Below, one piece after another: positions 9,560-18,009 of a stretch of 64,000 bases of DNA (positions are counted from its first letter, which is position 1; every line of letters begins with the position of its first letter). The position numbers were made by a program, and so were the translations under genes. A model generated the notes under the pieces. That model saw only the letters and a list, made by a program, of their open reading frames with translations, did no database searches and was not told the DNA's origin. Source of the stretch: Clostridium cuniculi (lineage in GTDB: Bacteria; Bacillota; Clostridia; Clostridiales; Clostridiaceae); contig NZ_SMUS01000009.1 in NCBI RefSeq assembly GCF_004353185.1, forward strand, positions 62,001 to 126,000, in the 5' to 3' direction.

Positions 9560-9976
9560 CTATTTTTTATTATTTAAATTAGGAAACCATATTTTTATTT
9601 CTCTTTCTGAACTTTCAACAGAATCTGATGCATGTACACAGTTTTCTGTTATTCCTTTAGCATATTTTTTTCTTATGGTTCCTTCTTTTTGTTCTTTTGG
9701 ATTTGTAGCACCATTTATTTCTCTAACCTTATCAATACAATCTTTTCCTTCTAATATTAAGGCACATAACGGACTTCTTGTAATAAATTCTATTAACGAA
9801 TTATAAAAACTTTTTCCATAATGTTCTTTATAATGTTCTTCTGCTACTCTTTTTTCTACTTGCTCCATTTTTAGTGCAGTAACCTTTAATCCAGCACTTT
9901 CATAACAGCTTATTATATTTCCAATTATGTTTTGCTCTACTGCATCAGGTTTGATTAACACTAATGTTCTCTCCAT
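9560..9976 (-). CDS. ndk: Nucleoside diphosphate kinase
   Basis: A 138-aa enzyme transferring the gamma-phosphate between nucleoside tri- and diphosphates through a phosphohistidine. RTLVLIKPDAVE at the N-terminus, INGATNPKEQKEGTIRKKYA, and the active-site histidine in ENCVHASDSVESSEREI are diagnostic. Family length is about 130-150 aa. Somewhat divergent positions (RSPLCALILEG for the usual GPVVAMVLEG) do not remove catalytic residues. Monocistronic. Confidence 0.93.
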   Translation of the reverse strand: MERTLVLIKPDAVEQNIIGNIISCYESAGLKVTALKMEQVEKRVAEEHYKEHYGKSFYNSLIEFITRSPLCALILEGKDCIDKVREINGATNPKEQKEGTIRKKYAKGITENCVHASDSVESSEREIKIWFPNLNNKK

Positions 9977-10083
9977 ACTTCCCCCAATTTTAATTTTTAA
10001 TTTATAACATTATATGTTGTATCTACTATTTTTATATATGATATAATTCTAAATATATAATTTTTTTATAAAAGGAGGAGCTT

Positions 10084-10356
10084 ATGATTAGATACTACAT
10101 AATTGTTGATGGTCGTGTCCAGGGTGTAGGGTTCAGATTCTTCTGTACAATGAATGCTCGTACATTAGATTTAACTGGCTGGGTTAGAAATATGGATAAT
10201 GGTATGGTAGAGATGGAAGTCCAAGGCGAAGAAAGTTCCATTGAAAAATTTATTAAAAATATCAAAAAAGGTAATCGCTTTATCAGAGTTGATGAACTTT
10301 ACCAAAAGAAAATAGAAATACGCCCTCAAGAAAACACCTTCACAGAACGCTATTGA
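10084..10356 (+). CDS. acyP: Acylphosphatase
   Basis: A 90-aa small enzyme hydrolysing acyl phosphates. Catalytic Arg18 lies in VQGVGFR and Asn36 in GWVRN; DNGMVEMEVQGEE completes the family pattern. A GGAGGAGCTT ribosome site precedes the ATG. The TGA stop is the first base triplet of the large noncoding element that follows. Confidence 0.93.
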   Translation: MIRYYIIVDGRVQGVGFRFFCTMNARTLDLTGWVRNMDNGMVEMEVQGEESSIEKFIKNIKKGNRFIRVDELYQKKIEIRPQENTFTERY

Positions 10357-10950
10357 ATAATATTCCGAACCAAAGCGTTAATGCCGTGATGCCGAAAATT
10401 AATGATATAACCTCCATTAAGTCATATAATTTCGCTAAGAATTTATATTATTATTTCCATAAAATTAGCTAAAGCTTCGAAGTTCGCTATCGCTTACCTC
10501 AGCTTCTTAACGCTAATTTTATTACAATAATAATTAAATTCTAAAGCTTATTATATAATACTTTCTTCCGGTTATATCATTAATTTTTCTCTATCACTAG
10601 ATTTAAAGCCTAGGTCTACAATTTAAAGATGAAATGCCTATAAAGTTAACGATTTGTCATACAGTATGTAGCAAAAAACATTAGCTTTAGGGTGTTATGC
10701 TATAAGTAGTTACGTGAAAAAAGAAAAAATGAAATATTAATTTGGAAGGACCATTGAAATTAAGCCGTAGAATTTAATAATTGATGGAGTAAAGTTGCGT
10801 AAAGAAGTTTTTACTGTTTGAGCGAATAGCGAGTTTAAAAACTTTAGCAAACTTTACGGAATCAATTATATAAATTCTAGGTGAAAATTTCACGGTTACT
10901 GGAAAATAAATATTTCATTTTTTCGCTTCCACGTAACGAACAATTTAGTC
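10354..10950. ncRNA. Large structured noncoding element, copy 1 (candidate ornate RNA)
   Basis: About 595 bp without a plausible ORF between convergent acyP and the glucosaminidase gene. Two domains are visible. The 5' domain is closed by an 18-bp perfect helix (10395-10412 with 10570-10587). It encloses a second helix (about 10438-10455 with 10524-10541) and a 9-bp helix (10461-10469 with 10512-10520) capped by AAGCTTCGAAGTTCGCTATC. The 3' domain is closed by 10709-10716 with 10930-10937 and by a 16-bp perfect helix (10723-10738 with 10909-10924). It encloses a further helix and a long hairpin (about 10788-10857). The second copy at 40670-41365 keeps the loops but changes paired bases in compensation. 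The transcribed strand is unknown. It may be a large ncRNA or a mobile element. Confidence 0.65.
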
Positions 10951-11691
10951 ATATTGCATTAGGTTGTATTTTTCTATAAGTGATATTAGCTTATCAGCAT
11001 ATATTGGATCTCCATTCTCATCTTTAACTGTGCTATACCCTGCATCTTCTAAAGCTTGTGCTTGAGATTTATAATCCTTTCCATTGAATAATCCATATTC
11101 AGCATATCTCGAGTTTTCATATAGAAACTTTCCGTGATCTTCAATTGATTCGTCAATACTGTCATATTTTCTAAAATTAGCTATTGTAGAATCATTATAG
11201 TTTTCACTTGTAGCTATAGTAGCAACAGCTCCATTCCATCTTAAGTCTGCTTTTATTCCAAATAAGTTATTATGTGTAACTGCTAATTCAGAATTTCCCC
11301 ACCCTGATTCTAATATTGCTTGTGCCATAGTTATTGATGGTAATATCCCATACTTATTATAATTGCTAATAGCTCCATCGGATATAGTTTCTATAAAAGC
11401 CATCTTTTCACTATCTATATATGTATTAGAATATACCTCTTCATTAGTAGTATCTATCTCACTTTCTTCTCTACTATTTTCTTCTACAGTATTTTCTTGC
11501 TCTTTACTTTCCACGGCAGCCACTTCCTGTAAATCAGTTATTTCTTGCGAAATATTACTTCTTAAATTTAAAACCATTATATATAATATAATAATTGTAA
11601 ATATACTAGCTATACATATTTTCTCTAACTTTATTTTTTTATTTCTTTGAGTATAGCTCCCTAGCCCATTGTATTTAATATTTTTTTTCAT
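10945..11691 (-). CDS. Membrane-anchored glucosaminidase (LytG-like peptidoglycan hydrolase)
   Basis: A 248-aa protein with one N-terminal membrane segment (about residues 27-44), an acidic linker, and a glucosaminidase (GH73-type) domain at about 95-248. The signature is PSITMAQAILESGWGNSELA, with the catalytic Glu in AILESGWG, followed by NNLFGIKADLRW. It cleaves N-acetylglucosamine linkages of the cell wall outside the membrane. The ATG at 11691 is chosen because GGAGAG lies 6 nt upstream; the in-frame TTG two codons earlier is too close. Its stop codon lies within the terminal repeat of the noncoding element. Confidence 0.88.
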   Translation of the reverse strand: MKKNIKYNGLGSYTQRNKKIKLEKICIASIFTIIILYIMVLNLRSNISQEITDLQEVAAVESKEQENTVEENSREESEIDTTNEEVYSNTYIDSEKMAFIETISDGAISNYNKYGILPSITMAQAILESGWGNSELAVTHNNLFGIKADLRWNGAVATIATSENYNDSTIANFRKYDSIDESIEDHGKFLYENSRYAEYGLFNGKDYKSQAQALEDAGYSTVKDENGDPIYADKLISLIEKYNLMQYD

Positions 11692-11851
11692 TCTCAACTC
11701 TCCTATAAATTTTAAAATACACCTTATAGTTTTAATATCTTTAAATTAATTTCTTTTTGTATTTATTTTGCCTTTATCTATATTTTTTTATTACATTTAA
11801 TAATATGAATTTATTAAATGTTTATTACTTATTTTACTTTTGTGAAAAACA

Positions 11852-11892
11852 AAAGAATCCATATATATTCTAATAATATATATGGATCCTTT
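11852..11892. terminator. Terminator after the AGCS symporter gene
   Basis: An 18-bp stem with one mismatch (AAAGAATCCATATATATT paired with AATATATATGGATCCTTT) lies 5 nt past the symporter stop. The U-run is poor on the minus strand. Confidence 0.7.
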
Positions 11893-11897
11893 ATTCT

Positions 11898-13304
11898 CTA
11901 ATTAACTTGCAACTTATTATCTTTTGCTATTTTCTTTTCCTTCTTTAACTTCTCAAAAAACTCATTAGTCTCATTTATAACTACATGTCTTAACGCTATT
12001 AAGCCAACTAAGTTAGGTAATGCCATTAATCCATTTACTATATCTGCTATTATAAAAACTAAATCTAATGATAAGAAAGGTCCTACCCCTACAAATGCTA
12101 TAAATACAAATTTATATAACTTTATACCTTTTACGCCAGTTAAATATTCAACACATCTTTCACCATAATAATTCCATCCTATAATAGTAGTAAATGCAAA
12201 AAATATTAACCCTATATTTACTATATATTTTCCTAAAACTGCAAAAGGTAAACCTTGTTGAAAAGCTACTGTTGTCATTTCAGCTCCTTCAAGCCCACTA
12301 TTAAAGCTTCCTGTTAAAACTATAGCTAATCCTGTCATTGTACAAATTATTATTGTATCTATAAATGTTCCAGTCATTGAAATTAATCCTTGTTTAACTG
12401 GAGACTTAGTTTTAGCTGCGGCTGCTGCTATTGGTGCACTTCCTAAACCAGCCTCATTGGAAAATACACCTCTTCCTACACCTCTTTGAATTGCTATTGC
12501 CACAGTTATACCTACTGCACCACCTAATGCCGCTCTAGGATTAATAGCACTATAAATTATTAACCCAATAGCTCCTGGTACTGCTTTAAAATTAAAGACT
12601 AATACCATCAACGCTCCTAATATATATAAAATTGCCATTGTTGGAACTATTTTTTCTGCAACCTTTGATATTCTCTCTATACCACCTAATGTAATTAATG
12701 CTACTAAAACAGTAATAATTACTGCAGTAATCCATGATGGAACATTAAATATTATCTTAGCAGCTGATGCTATAGAATTTACTTGTCCAAATGTTCCTAT
12801 CCCTAAAAGTGCTACTCCAACACCAAAAACAGCAAACATCTTAGCTAAAAACTTATTTCCTACTCCTTTTTCTATATAATACATAGGTCCACCAGACATT
12901 TGACCATTTTCATCTACTTCTCTATACTTAATTGCTAAAACACCTTCTGCATATTTAGTTGCCATCCCAAAAAACGCTGCTATCCACATCCATAAAAGAG
13001 CTCCTGGCCCACCTGTTGCTATTGCAGTTGCAACACCTACAATATTACCAGTTCCTATAGTTGCTGATAAAGCAGTACAAAGTGCAGCAAAACTTGATAC
13101 ATCACCTTTTGCATCATCATCATATTCTTCATCATCTTTTGAAAATAAATATTTTATAGCTAATGGTAGCTTAAATATTTGTAATAATTTTAACTTAAAA
13201 GTAAAATAAATTCCTGTCCCAACTAATAATATAAGTAAAGGTGGTCCCCATACTATATCATTAATACCATTTAATATTTGTTCAATTGATTTAAAAATTT
13301 CCAT
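11898..13304 (-). CDS. Alanine/glycine:cation symporter (AGCS family), glycine-riboswitch controlled
   Basis: A 468-aa sodium-coupled amino acid importer with about 10-11 membrane segments. It has family signatures GGPGALLWMWIAAFFGMATKYAEG, MSGGPMYYIEKG and GVGRGVFSNEAGLGSAPIAAAAA. The open frame continues 30 codons upstream with poor sequence, but a GGGGGA site directly before the ATG at 13304 (MEIFKSIEQIL) fixes the start. A tandem glycine aptamer lies about 250 nt upstream, so glycine is the likely substrate or signal. A small inverted-repeat element separates riboswitch and gene. Confidence 0.92.
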   Translation of the reverse strand: MEIFKSIEQILNGINDIVWGPPLLILLVGTGIYFTFKLKLLQIFKLPLAIKYLFSKDDEEYDDDAKGDVSSFAALCTALSATIGTGNIVGVATAIATGGPGALLWMWIAAFFGMATKYAEGVLAIKYREVDENGQMSGGPMYYIEKGVGNKFLAKMFAVFGVGVALLGIGTFGQVNSIASAAKIIFNVPSWITAVIITVLVALITLGGIERISKVAEKIVPTMAILYILGALMVLVFNFKAVPGAIGLIIYSAINPRAALGGAVGITVAIAIQRGVGRGVFSNEAGLGSAPIAAAAAKTKSPVKQGLISMTGTFIDTIIICTMTGLAIVLTGSFNSGLEGAEMTTVAFQQGLPFAVLGKYIVNIGLIFFAFTTIIGWNYYGERCVEYLTGVKGIKLYKFVFIAFVGVGPFLSLDLVFIIADIVNGLMALPNLVGLIALRHVVINETNEFFEKLKKEKKIAKDNKLQVN

Positions 13305-13396
13305 AAAAAAATCCCCCTTAAAAATAAATTTATAGGAGGAGATTAAAAGTAACTGTAAACAAAAAATCATATGGCTATATTGATTAAATTTCAAAG

Positions 13397-13500
13397 GAAT
13401 TTAGAATTAAAAAATTAAGATTATTAATTTTACCAACAGCAATCCTTAATTACTTGAACCAGCGAAGCGCTGTTCAAAACTTAATTTCTTAATTTAAAAT
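13397..13500. repeat. Small inverted-repeat (MITE-like) element in the 5' leader of the symporter gene
   Basis: About 100 bp with terminal inverted repeats: AATTAAAAAATTAAG (ending at 13419) against CTTAATTTCTTAATT (from 13480), 14 of 15 matching. Inside is a GC-richer hairpin (GAACCAGCGAAGCGCTGTTC, 13456-13475) and an AACAGC/GCTGTT pair. It lies between the glycine aptamers and the start codon. Confidence 0.55.
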
Positions 13501-13551
13501 ATTACTTAGTAATATTATTTAATTATTCCTATTAATTTTTTGTGTAGATTA

Positions 13552-13728
13552 CTTTTATCCCCTGTCCTTTTACCTGAGAGTTTCAGTTTAATTTAAATTA
13601 AACCTTGCTCCTTCGGTGCTCTAATATGAGTCTCTCCAGAGGCTCGTCCAGTAACGGTCCTAATACCTGAAAGATTTACTTCTTCGGTGGATTCAAATCG
13701 CTCTCCCATTACCTTCATCCGAACATAT
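13552..13728 (-). promoter_or_regulatory. Tandem glycine riboswitch
   Basis: Two consecutive glycine aptamers on the minus strand. Aptamer 1 (about 13647-13720) has GGGAGAGCG, ACCGAAGAAG, CTTTCAGGTA and AGGACCG. Aptamer 2 (about 13552-13642) has TGGAGAGAC, GCACCGAAGGAGCAA, AACTCTCAGGTA and AAGGACAGGGG. The short linker between them is typical of the cooperative tandem form. Binding glycine usually turns expression on. Directly downstream is a weak AT-rich hairpin near 13500-13518 that could be part of the expression platform. It controls the AGCS symporter. Confidence 0.95.
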
Positions 13729-13778
13729 TAAATTATAAAGTCATTATATACATTAATTAAAATAAAATCAACGTATTT

Positions 13779-15446
13779 TTACAGTTTATACAATCTATTT
13801 ATTGCACTAATTATAGATTTTATAGATGCTCGTGTTATATTGCTATCAACACCAACACCAAATGTTTTCTTATCTATATCATTTCTCTTCATATATACAT
13901 AAGCTGCCGCTTCTGCTTCTGAGCCCTTACTTAACGCATGTTCCTTATAATCCATAATAGATACATTTATTAACTTACTATTATACAAAGCTTTCCCTAA
14001 AGAATCTATAGGTCCATTACCAACACCTTCTATATCAATTTCTACATTATTGTATTTAATTTTAGCCTTAACTTTAGTAGTCTCATTACTTCCATGATCT
14101 ACATCAGATATAGACATATTTATTAATTTAAATGGTTCATCTAGATCCAAATACTCTTTCTTAAATGCTTCTAAAATTTCATTTGGCTGAACTTCTCCCT
14201 TAACTTCAGAAATCTTTTGCACTACTTCTGCAAATTCTTGTTGCATTGCCTTTGGTAACTTATATCCAAAGCAATGATCCATTACAAAAGCTACTCCTCC
14301 TTTTCCTGATTGGCTATTTATTCTTACTAAAGGTTCATATTCTCTTCCTAAATCACTTGGATCAACAGGTAAGTAAGGTACTTCCCATAATTTAGATCCC
14401 CTTTCCTCATACTTCTTCATTCCCTTATTTATAGCATCTTGATGAGACCCTGAGAATGCTGTAAATACTAAATTACCAGCATAAGGATGCCTTACATGAA
14501 CAGGTATCTTAACACATCTTTCATATATTTCAATTATATCATTTATATTTTCAAGATTTAACATAGGATTTACACCATGTGAAAACATATTATACGCAAC
14601 AGTAAGTATATCAACATTACCTGTTCTTTCTCCATTACCAAATAAAGTTCCTTCTACTCTATCAGCTCCAGCTAAAAGAGCTAACTCCGCATCTGCTACC
14701 CCTGTTCCTCTATCATTATGAGGGTGAACACTTACTATAACTCTATCTCTATTCTTAAAATTTCTACACATATATTCTATTTGATCAGCAAAAATATTTG
14801 GTGTATCCATTTGAACTGTTGATGGAAGATTTATTATTATTTTATTGTCTTGTGATGCTCCCCAAACATCTGCAACTGCATCACATACTTCAAGAGCATA
14901 CTCTACTTCTGTACCAGTAAAACTTTCTGGCGAATATTCTAAAAATATTTTTCCTTCAAAATCTGAAGCATATTTCTTTACAAGTTCTACTCCCTCTATA
15001 GCAATTTCCTTTATTTCATCTTTACTCATATTAAAAACAACATCTCTCTGTAGTACAGATGTAGAATTATATATATGCACTATAGCTTGTTTAACTCCTT
15101 TTAATGCCTCAAAAGTCTTTTCTATTAAATGTGGTCTTGCTTGTGTCAATACTTGAACTACTACATCATCAGGAATATAATTTTCATCAATTAATCTTCT
15201 TAAGAAATCATATTCTATTTGAGATGCTGATGGAAAACCAACCTCTATTTCCTTAAACCCCAATTTAACTAACAAATTAAAAAACTCTATCTTTTCATCT
15301 ATATTCATTGGATTTATAAGTGCTTGATTTCCATCTCTTAAATCTACACTACACCATATTGGTGCTTTTTCAATACTATTGTTTGGCCAAGTTCTTTCCT
15401 TAAAATTTATTGTTTCAAATCTTCTATACTTATTGTAATTTAACAT
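13779..15446 (-). CDS. leuA: 2-isopropylmalate synthase (long LeuA2 type)
   Basis: A 555-aa enzyme condensing acetyl-CoA with 2-oxoisovalerate, the first step of leucine synthesis. The N-terminal TIM barrel shows WCSVDLRDGNQALINPM (catalytic Arg-Asp), EVGFPSAS, and metal ligands HPHNDRGTG. The C-terminal LeuA dimer/leucine-binding domain (about 430-555) includes GVDSNITRASIKSIISAINRL. The length and start (RRFETINFKERTWPN) match the LeuA2 group rather than the 510-aa LeuA1. It stands alone: no leuB, leuC or leuD is adjacent. It is controlled by a leucine T-box upstream. GGGGGC before the ATG is the ribosome site. Confidence 0.93.
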   Translation of the reverse strand: MLNYNKYRRFETINFKERTWPNNSIEKAPIWCSVDLRDGNQALINPMNIDEKIEFFNLLVKLGFKEIEVGFPSASQIEYDFLRRLIDENYIPDDVVVQVLTQARPHLIEKTFEALKGVKQAIVHIYNSTSVLQRDVVFNMSKDEIKEIAIEGVELVKKYASDFEGKIFLEYSPESFTGTEVEYALEVCDAVADVWGASQDNKIIINLPSTVQMDTPNIFADQIEYMCRNFKNRDRVIVSVHPHNDRGTGVADAELALLAGADRVEGTLFGNGERTGNVDILTVAYNMFSHGVNPMLNLENINDIIEIYERCVKIPVHVRHPYAGNLVFTAFSGSHQDAINKGMKKYEERGSKLWEVPYLPVDPSDLGREYEPLVRINSQSGKGGVAFVMDHCFGYKLPKAMQQEFAEVVQKISEVKGEVQPNEILEAFKKEYLDLDEPFKLINMSISDVDHGSNETTKVKAKIKYNNVEIDIEGVGNGPIDSLGKALYNSKLINVSIMDYKEHALSKGSEAEAAAYVYMKRNDIDKKTFGVGVDSNITRASIKSIISAINRLYKL

Positions 15447-15503
15447 TTATAAAAGCCCCCTTTAAATTTAAATATAATAGATTTGTAATATATTATTTAA
15501 AAC

Positions 15504-15725
15504 AAAGCAAAAAAACGCACAAACACACCTTATATTGGAGCGTGTTTGCGCGGTACCATCCAAAATTTCACTTAATTAAAATAACGGTATTATTCCGATA
15601 AAGACTACTAAAATTTCATCCCTATAGCTCATGAGCGAGTTCAAAAATATTAATTTATAGACTCACAGCCCCGTCTACTCTCTGAAAAATTACTCATTTT
15701 CTACTACTCTCAATCTTTGCTTGTT
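15504..15725 (-). promoter_or_regulatory. T-box leader, leucine specific, upstream of leuA
   Basis: On the minus strand the T-box core TGGTACCGCG lies at 15549-15558. It is followed by an intrinsic terminator (GCGCAAACACG with TGTGTTTGTGCG, then T7, about 15511-15552). Stem I carries GAACTCGC, giving the specifier CTC (15637-15639), a leucine codon. Uncharged tRNA-Leu(GAG) would pair with it and with the T-box, preventing termination and switching leuA on when leucine is short. A tRNA-Leu with the matching GAG anticodon is encoded about 1.2 kb away. Confidence 0.92.
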
Positions 15726-15787
15726 TTATAAACTTTTTTATAATTTTACTATAAAAGTATATTTCTGTCAATAACTATGCTATATTT

Positions 15788-16747
15788 TTATTTATCTACT
15801 CTATTTCTAATTTCACCATTATAGAAAGCTGTTATATTTTCTACAACTTCATTAAATAACCTCTCTCTCGCCTCTACACTTGCCCAAGCTATATGAGGAG
15901 ATAATATTATCCTATCTTTATTTTTCATCGTTAAAAGAGGACTATTTACTTTTATTGGTTCTACTTCAAATACATCTAAAGCTGCTCCTCTAATTTTATC
16001 TTCATCAATAGCTCTTGCTAAATCTTCTTCTACAACAATAGGACCCCTACCCATGTTAACTAATATAGCTGAATTTTTCATTTTACATAATGCTTCATAA
16101 TTTATCAATCCTAAAGTATTTTTACTTAATGGTGCATGTATAGAAATAATATCACTCTTACTTAATAGCTCATCAAAGGATACTCTACTAAAGTCACTAT
16201 TAGAATTAATGCCAGTTGTAGAATAATACACTACTTTAGCTCCAAAAGCTTCCGCTATCTTAGCTATTTTTTTACCAATATTACCAAGACCTATTATCCC
16301 CCAAGTTTTACCTTCAATTTCATAATAAGGTCTATCTAAGCATGTAAATAATCCTGATTTTGAATACTCTCCACTCTTAACATAATTATCATAATAAGCG
16401 ACCTCATCTAACAGAGCTAAAGTTGCTGCAAATGTATGTTGAACAACTGCATTAGTAGAATATCCCGCAACATTTGCTACTCCTATCCCTTTTTCTTTAG
16501 CATACTCTATATCTATATTATTAAACCCAGTAGCTACCTCTGCTATAAATTCTAAATTATTTGCCTCACTTAAATTTTCTCTATTTAAAATTACCTTATT
16601 AGTTAATACTATATTGGCTTCTCTTACTCTCTCCTTCACTTCACTAATATCAGTAGTATCATAATATCTAACTTCACCAATTTCACTTAACTTTTCTAAG
16701 CTTATCTCTCCTAATGTTTTACCATCTAATATTACTATTTTTTTCAT
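15788..16747 (-). CDS. D-isomer specific 2-hydroxyacid dehydrogenase (glycerate/hydroxypyruvate reductase type)
   Basis: A 319-aa NAD-dependent dehydrogenase. The Rossmann motif is GKTWGIIGLGNIGKKIAKIAEAFG. Catalytic positions are the Arg in NMGRGPIV, the Glu in LDVFEVEP and the His in LSPHIAWAS. PHIAWAS is common in the HprA/glycerate dehydrogenase branch, so reduction of hydroxypyruvate or glyoxylate is likely, but lactate- or isocaproate-type substrates cannot be ruled out. A leucine-related 2-hydroxyacid role would fit its position beside leuA but is only a guess. A GAGG site precedes the ATG. Confidence 0.87.
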   Translation of the reverse strand: MKKIVILDGKTLGEISLEKLSEIGEVRYYDTTDISEVKERVREANIVLTNKVILNRENLSEANNLEFIAEVATGFNNIDIEYAKEKGIGVANVAGYSTNAVVQHTFAATLALLDEVAYYDNYVKSGEYSKSGLFTCLDRPYYEIEGKTWGIIGLGNIGKKIAKIAEAFGAKVVYYSTTGINSNSDFSRVSFDELLSKSDIISIHAPLSKNTLGLINYEALCKMKNSAILVNMGRGPIVVEEDLARAIDEDKIRGAALDVFEVEPIKVNSPLLTMKNKDRIILSPHIAWASVEARERLFNEVVENITAFYNGEIRNRVDK

Positions 16748-16884
16748 TCACTACTTCCTCTCTTTACTTAATATATAACAAAAAGACTATTTCTAAAAAT
16801 AAATACAAGAAAACAGCTTACCTTTTGTAATTTAGCTATTGAATTCTGCATCTTTTCTTTGAAATAGTCTTTAATATAATAAAT

Positions 16885-16971
16885 TGGTGCAGATGGTGGG
16901 ACTTGAACCCACACAAGGATTCCCTTAATAGACCCTCAATCTATCCTGTCTGCCTATTCCAGCACACCTGC
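16885..16971 (-). tRNA. tRNA-Leu (GAG anticodon), CCA encoded
   Basis: An 87-nt type II tRNA. Acceptor GCAGGTG pairs with CATCTGC (one G-U). The anticodon stem ATAGA/TCTAT encloses the loop TTGAGGG with anticodon GAG. A long variable arm and a TGGGTTCAAGTCCCA T-arm are present. The 3' CCA is encoded at 16885-16887. It reads CTC and CTT codons, the same tRNA isoacceptor expected to bind the T-box specifier of the neighbouring leuA. Confidence 0.95.
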
Positions 16972-17033
16972 ATAACTAACTATTAATTTAATTTTAAATT
17001 ACTTTAGAGTCATTTTCAAGAATTTTTTTCCAT

Positions 17034-17798
17034 CTAATCCTTTAATGATTTCAAAATCTTAGCGATATTATCAATATCTTCAGAGGTTAACTCATCATAA
17101 TTATCTAGCATACTTTTTACATCATCTATAACTCTATCTTTATAGGTCTTTTTAAATCCTTTTCTTCCTCCTATAATGGATAATGTTAAACTAGTTGTTA
17201 TAACACCTATAATCCCTATTCCTATTATCATTAATAATACGGCAATAGTTCTTCCCAACTGTGTTTTCAATAAAACATCTCCATACCCAACTGTTGTAAA
17301 TGTTACAAAGCTCCACCATAATGCATCACCTAAAGGCATTCCTTCTACAAGCGAAATCAATACTGCACCTATAACAATAAATATTGTAGAAATCACTAAT
17401 AAAAAATTTAATCTATTTTTACGTATTTCATCTTTAACTCTAATTTTAAATTTTATAGCACATATTGCAAGCATTATAAATTTAATTATCTTTATACAAT
17501 ATGCTGGATTAATCACATTAGGTAAAATTGTAAAACCCAATATCCTTATATAAAATTTTATAGGAAAAATTGAAAATAAATCTATTATATTTTCCTTTAT
17601 AAATTGTTTTTTTCCCTTACTTATTACTAATCTAGTAAAATAATCTCCTATAAAGATTAACCTTACTATATTATCTATATAGTAAAAAGTCCATCTAACT
17701 TCAACTGGTATATTAATAAATATCTCAATTACTAACATTAGTGAGAGCATAAGTGCTAATAATCCTATAAAAAAATCATATATACTTTTCTTACTCAT
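17034..17798 (-). CDS. Six-TM potassium channel (voltage-gated-like)
   Basis: A 254-aa membrane protein with about six membrane segments. The pore region is WWSFVTFTTVGYGDVLL; TVGYGD is the potassium selectivity filter. The N-terminal four segments resemble an ion-transport domain, but few of the regular arginines expected in a voltage sensor are visible. A short cytoplasmic C-terminus (about 225-254) lacks an RCK/TrkA domain. It would conduct potassium across the cytoplasmic membrane; gating is unknown. Confidence 0.88.
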   Translation of the reverse strand: MSKKSIYDFFIGLLALMLSLMLVIEIFINIPVEVRWTFYYIDNIVRLIFIGDYFTRLVISKGKKQFIKENIIDLFSIFPIKFYIRILGFTILPNVINPAYCIKIIKFIMLAICAIKFKIRVKDEIRKNRLNFLLVISTIFIVIGAVLISLVEGMPLGDALWWSFVTFTTVGYGDVLLKTQLGRTIAVLLMIIGIGIIGVITTSLTLSIIGGRKGFKKTYKDRVIDDVKSMLDNYDELTSEDIDNIAKILKSLKD

Positions 17799-17972
17799 AA
17801 AAATCGTATCCCTTATAAATATTGATTGATATATCTATATTTATGTAAGATATTTTGAATTTATGAGACACATCACTAACTTACATTTTTAGGTATAAAT
17901 TTCATTAATAAAATTTTCAATCTTACTTATTAAATAACTTATTTTGTTTAAAGTTTAATTGTACTTGTTCAA

Positions 17973-18006
17973 AAAAGGCTGCTGCATTTTTTAGCAACAG
18001 CCTTTT
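17973..18006 (-). terminator. Terminator after malQ
   Basis: A 13-bp stem with one mismatch (AAAAGGCTGTTGC with GCAGCAGCCTTTT on the minus strand, 8-nt loop) followed by a T-rich stretch, just past the malQ stop. Confidence 0.85.
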
Positions 18007-18009
18007 ATC

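Noticed and set aside
10357-10944. Group I or group II intron, or an IS remnant, as explanation for the large element
   Set aside because: I see no group II domain V, no group I core, no transposase or reverse-transcriptase fragment, and the flanking genes are intact.
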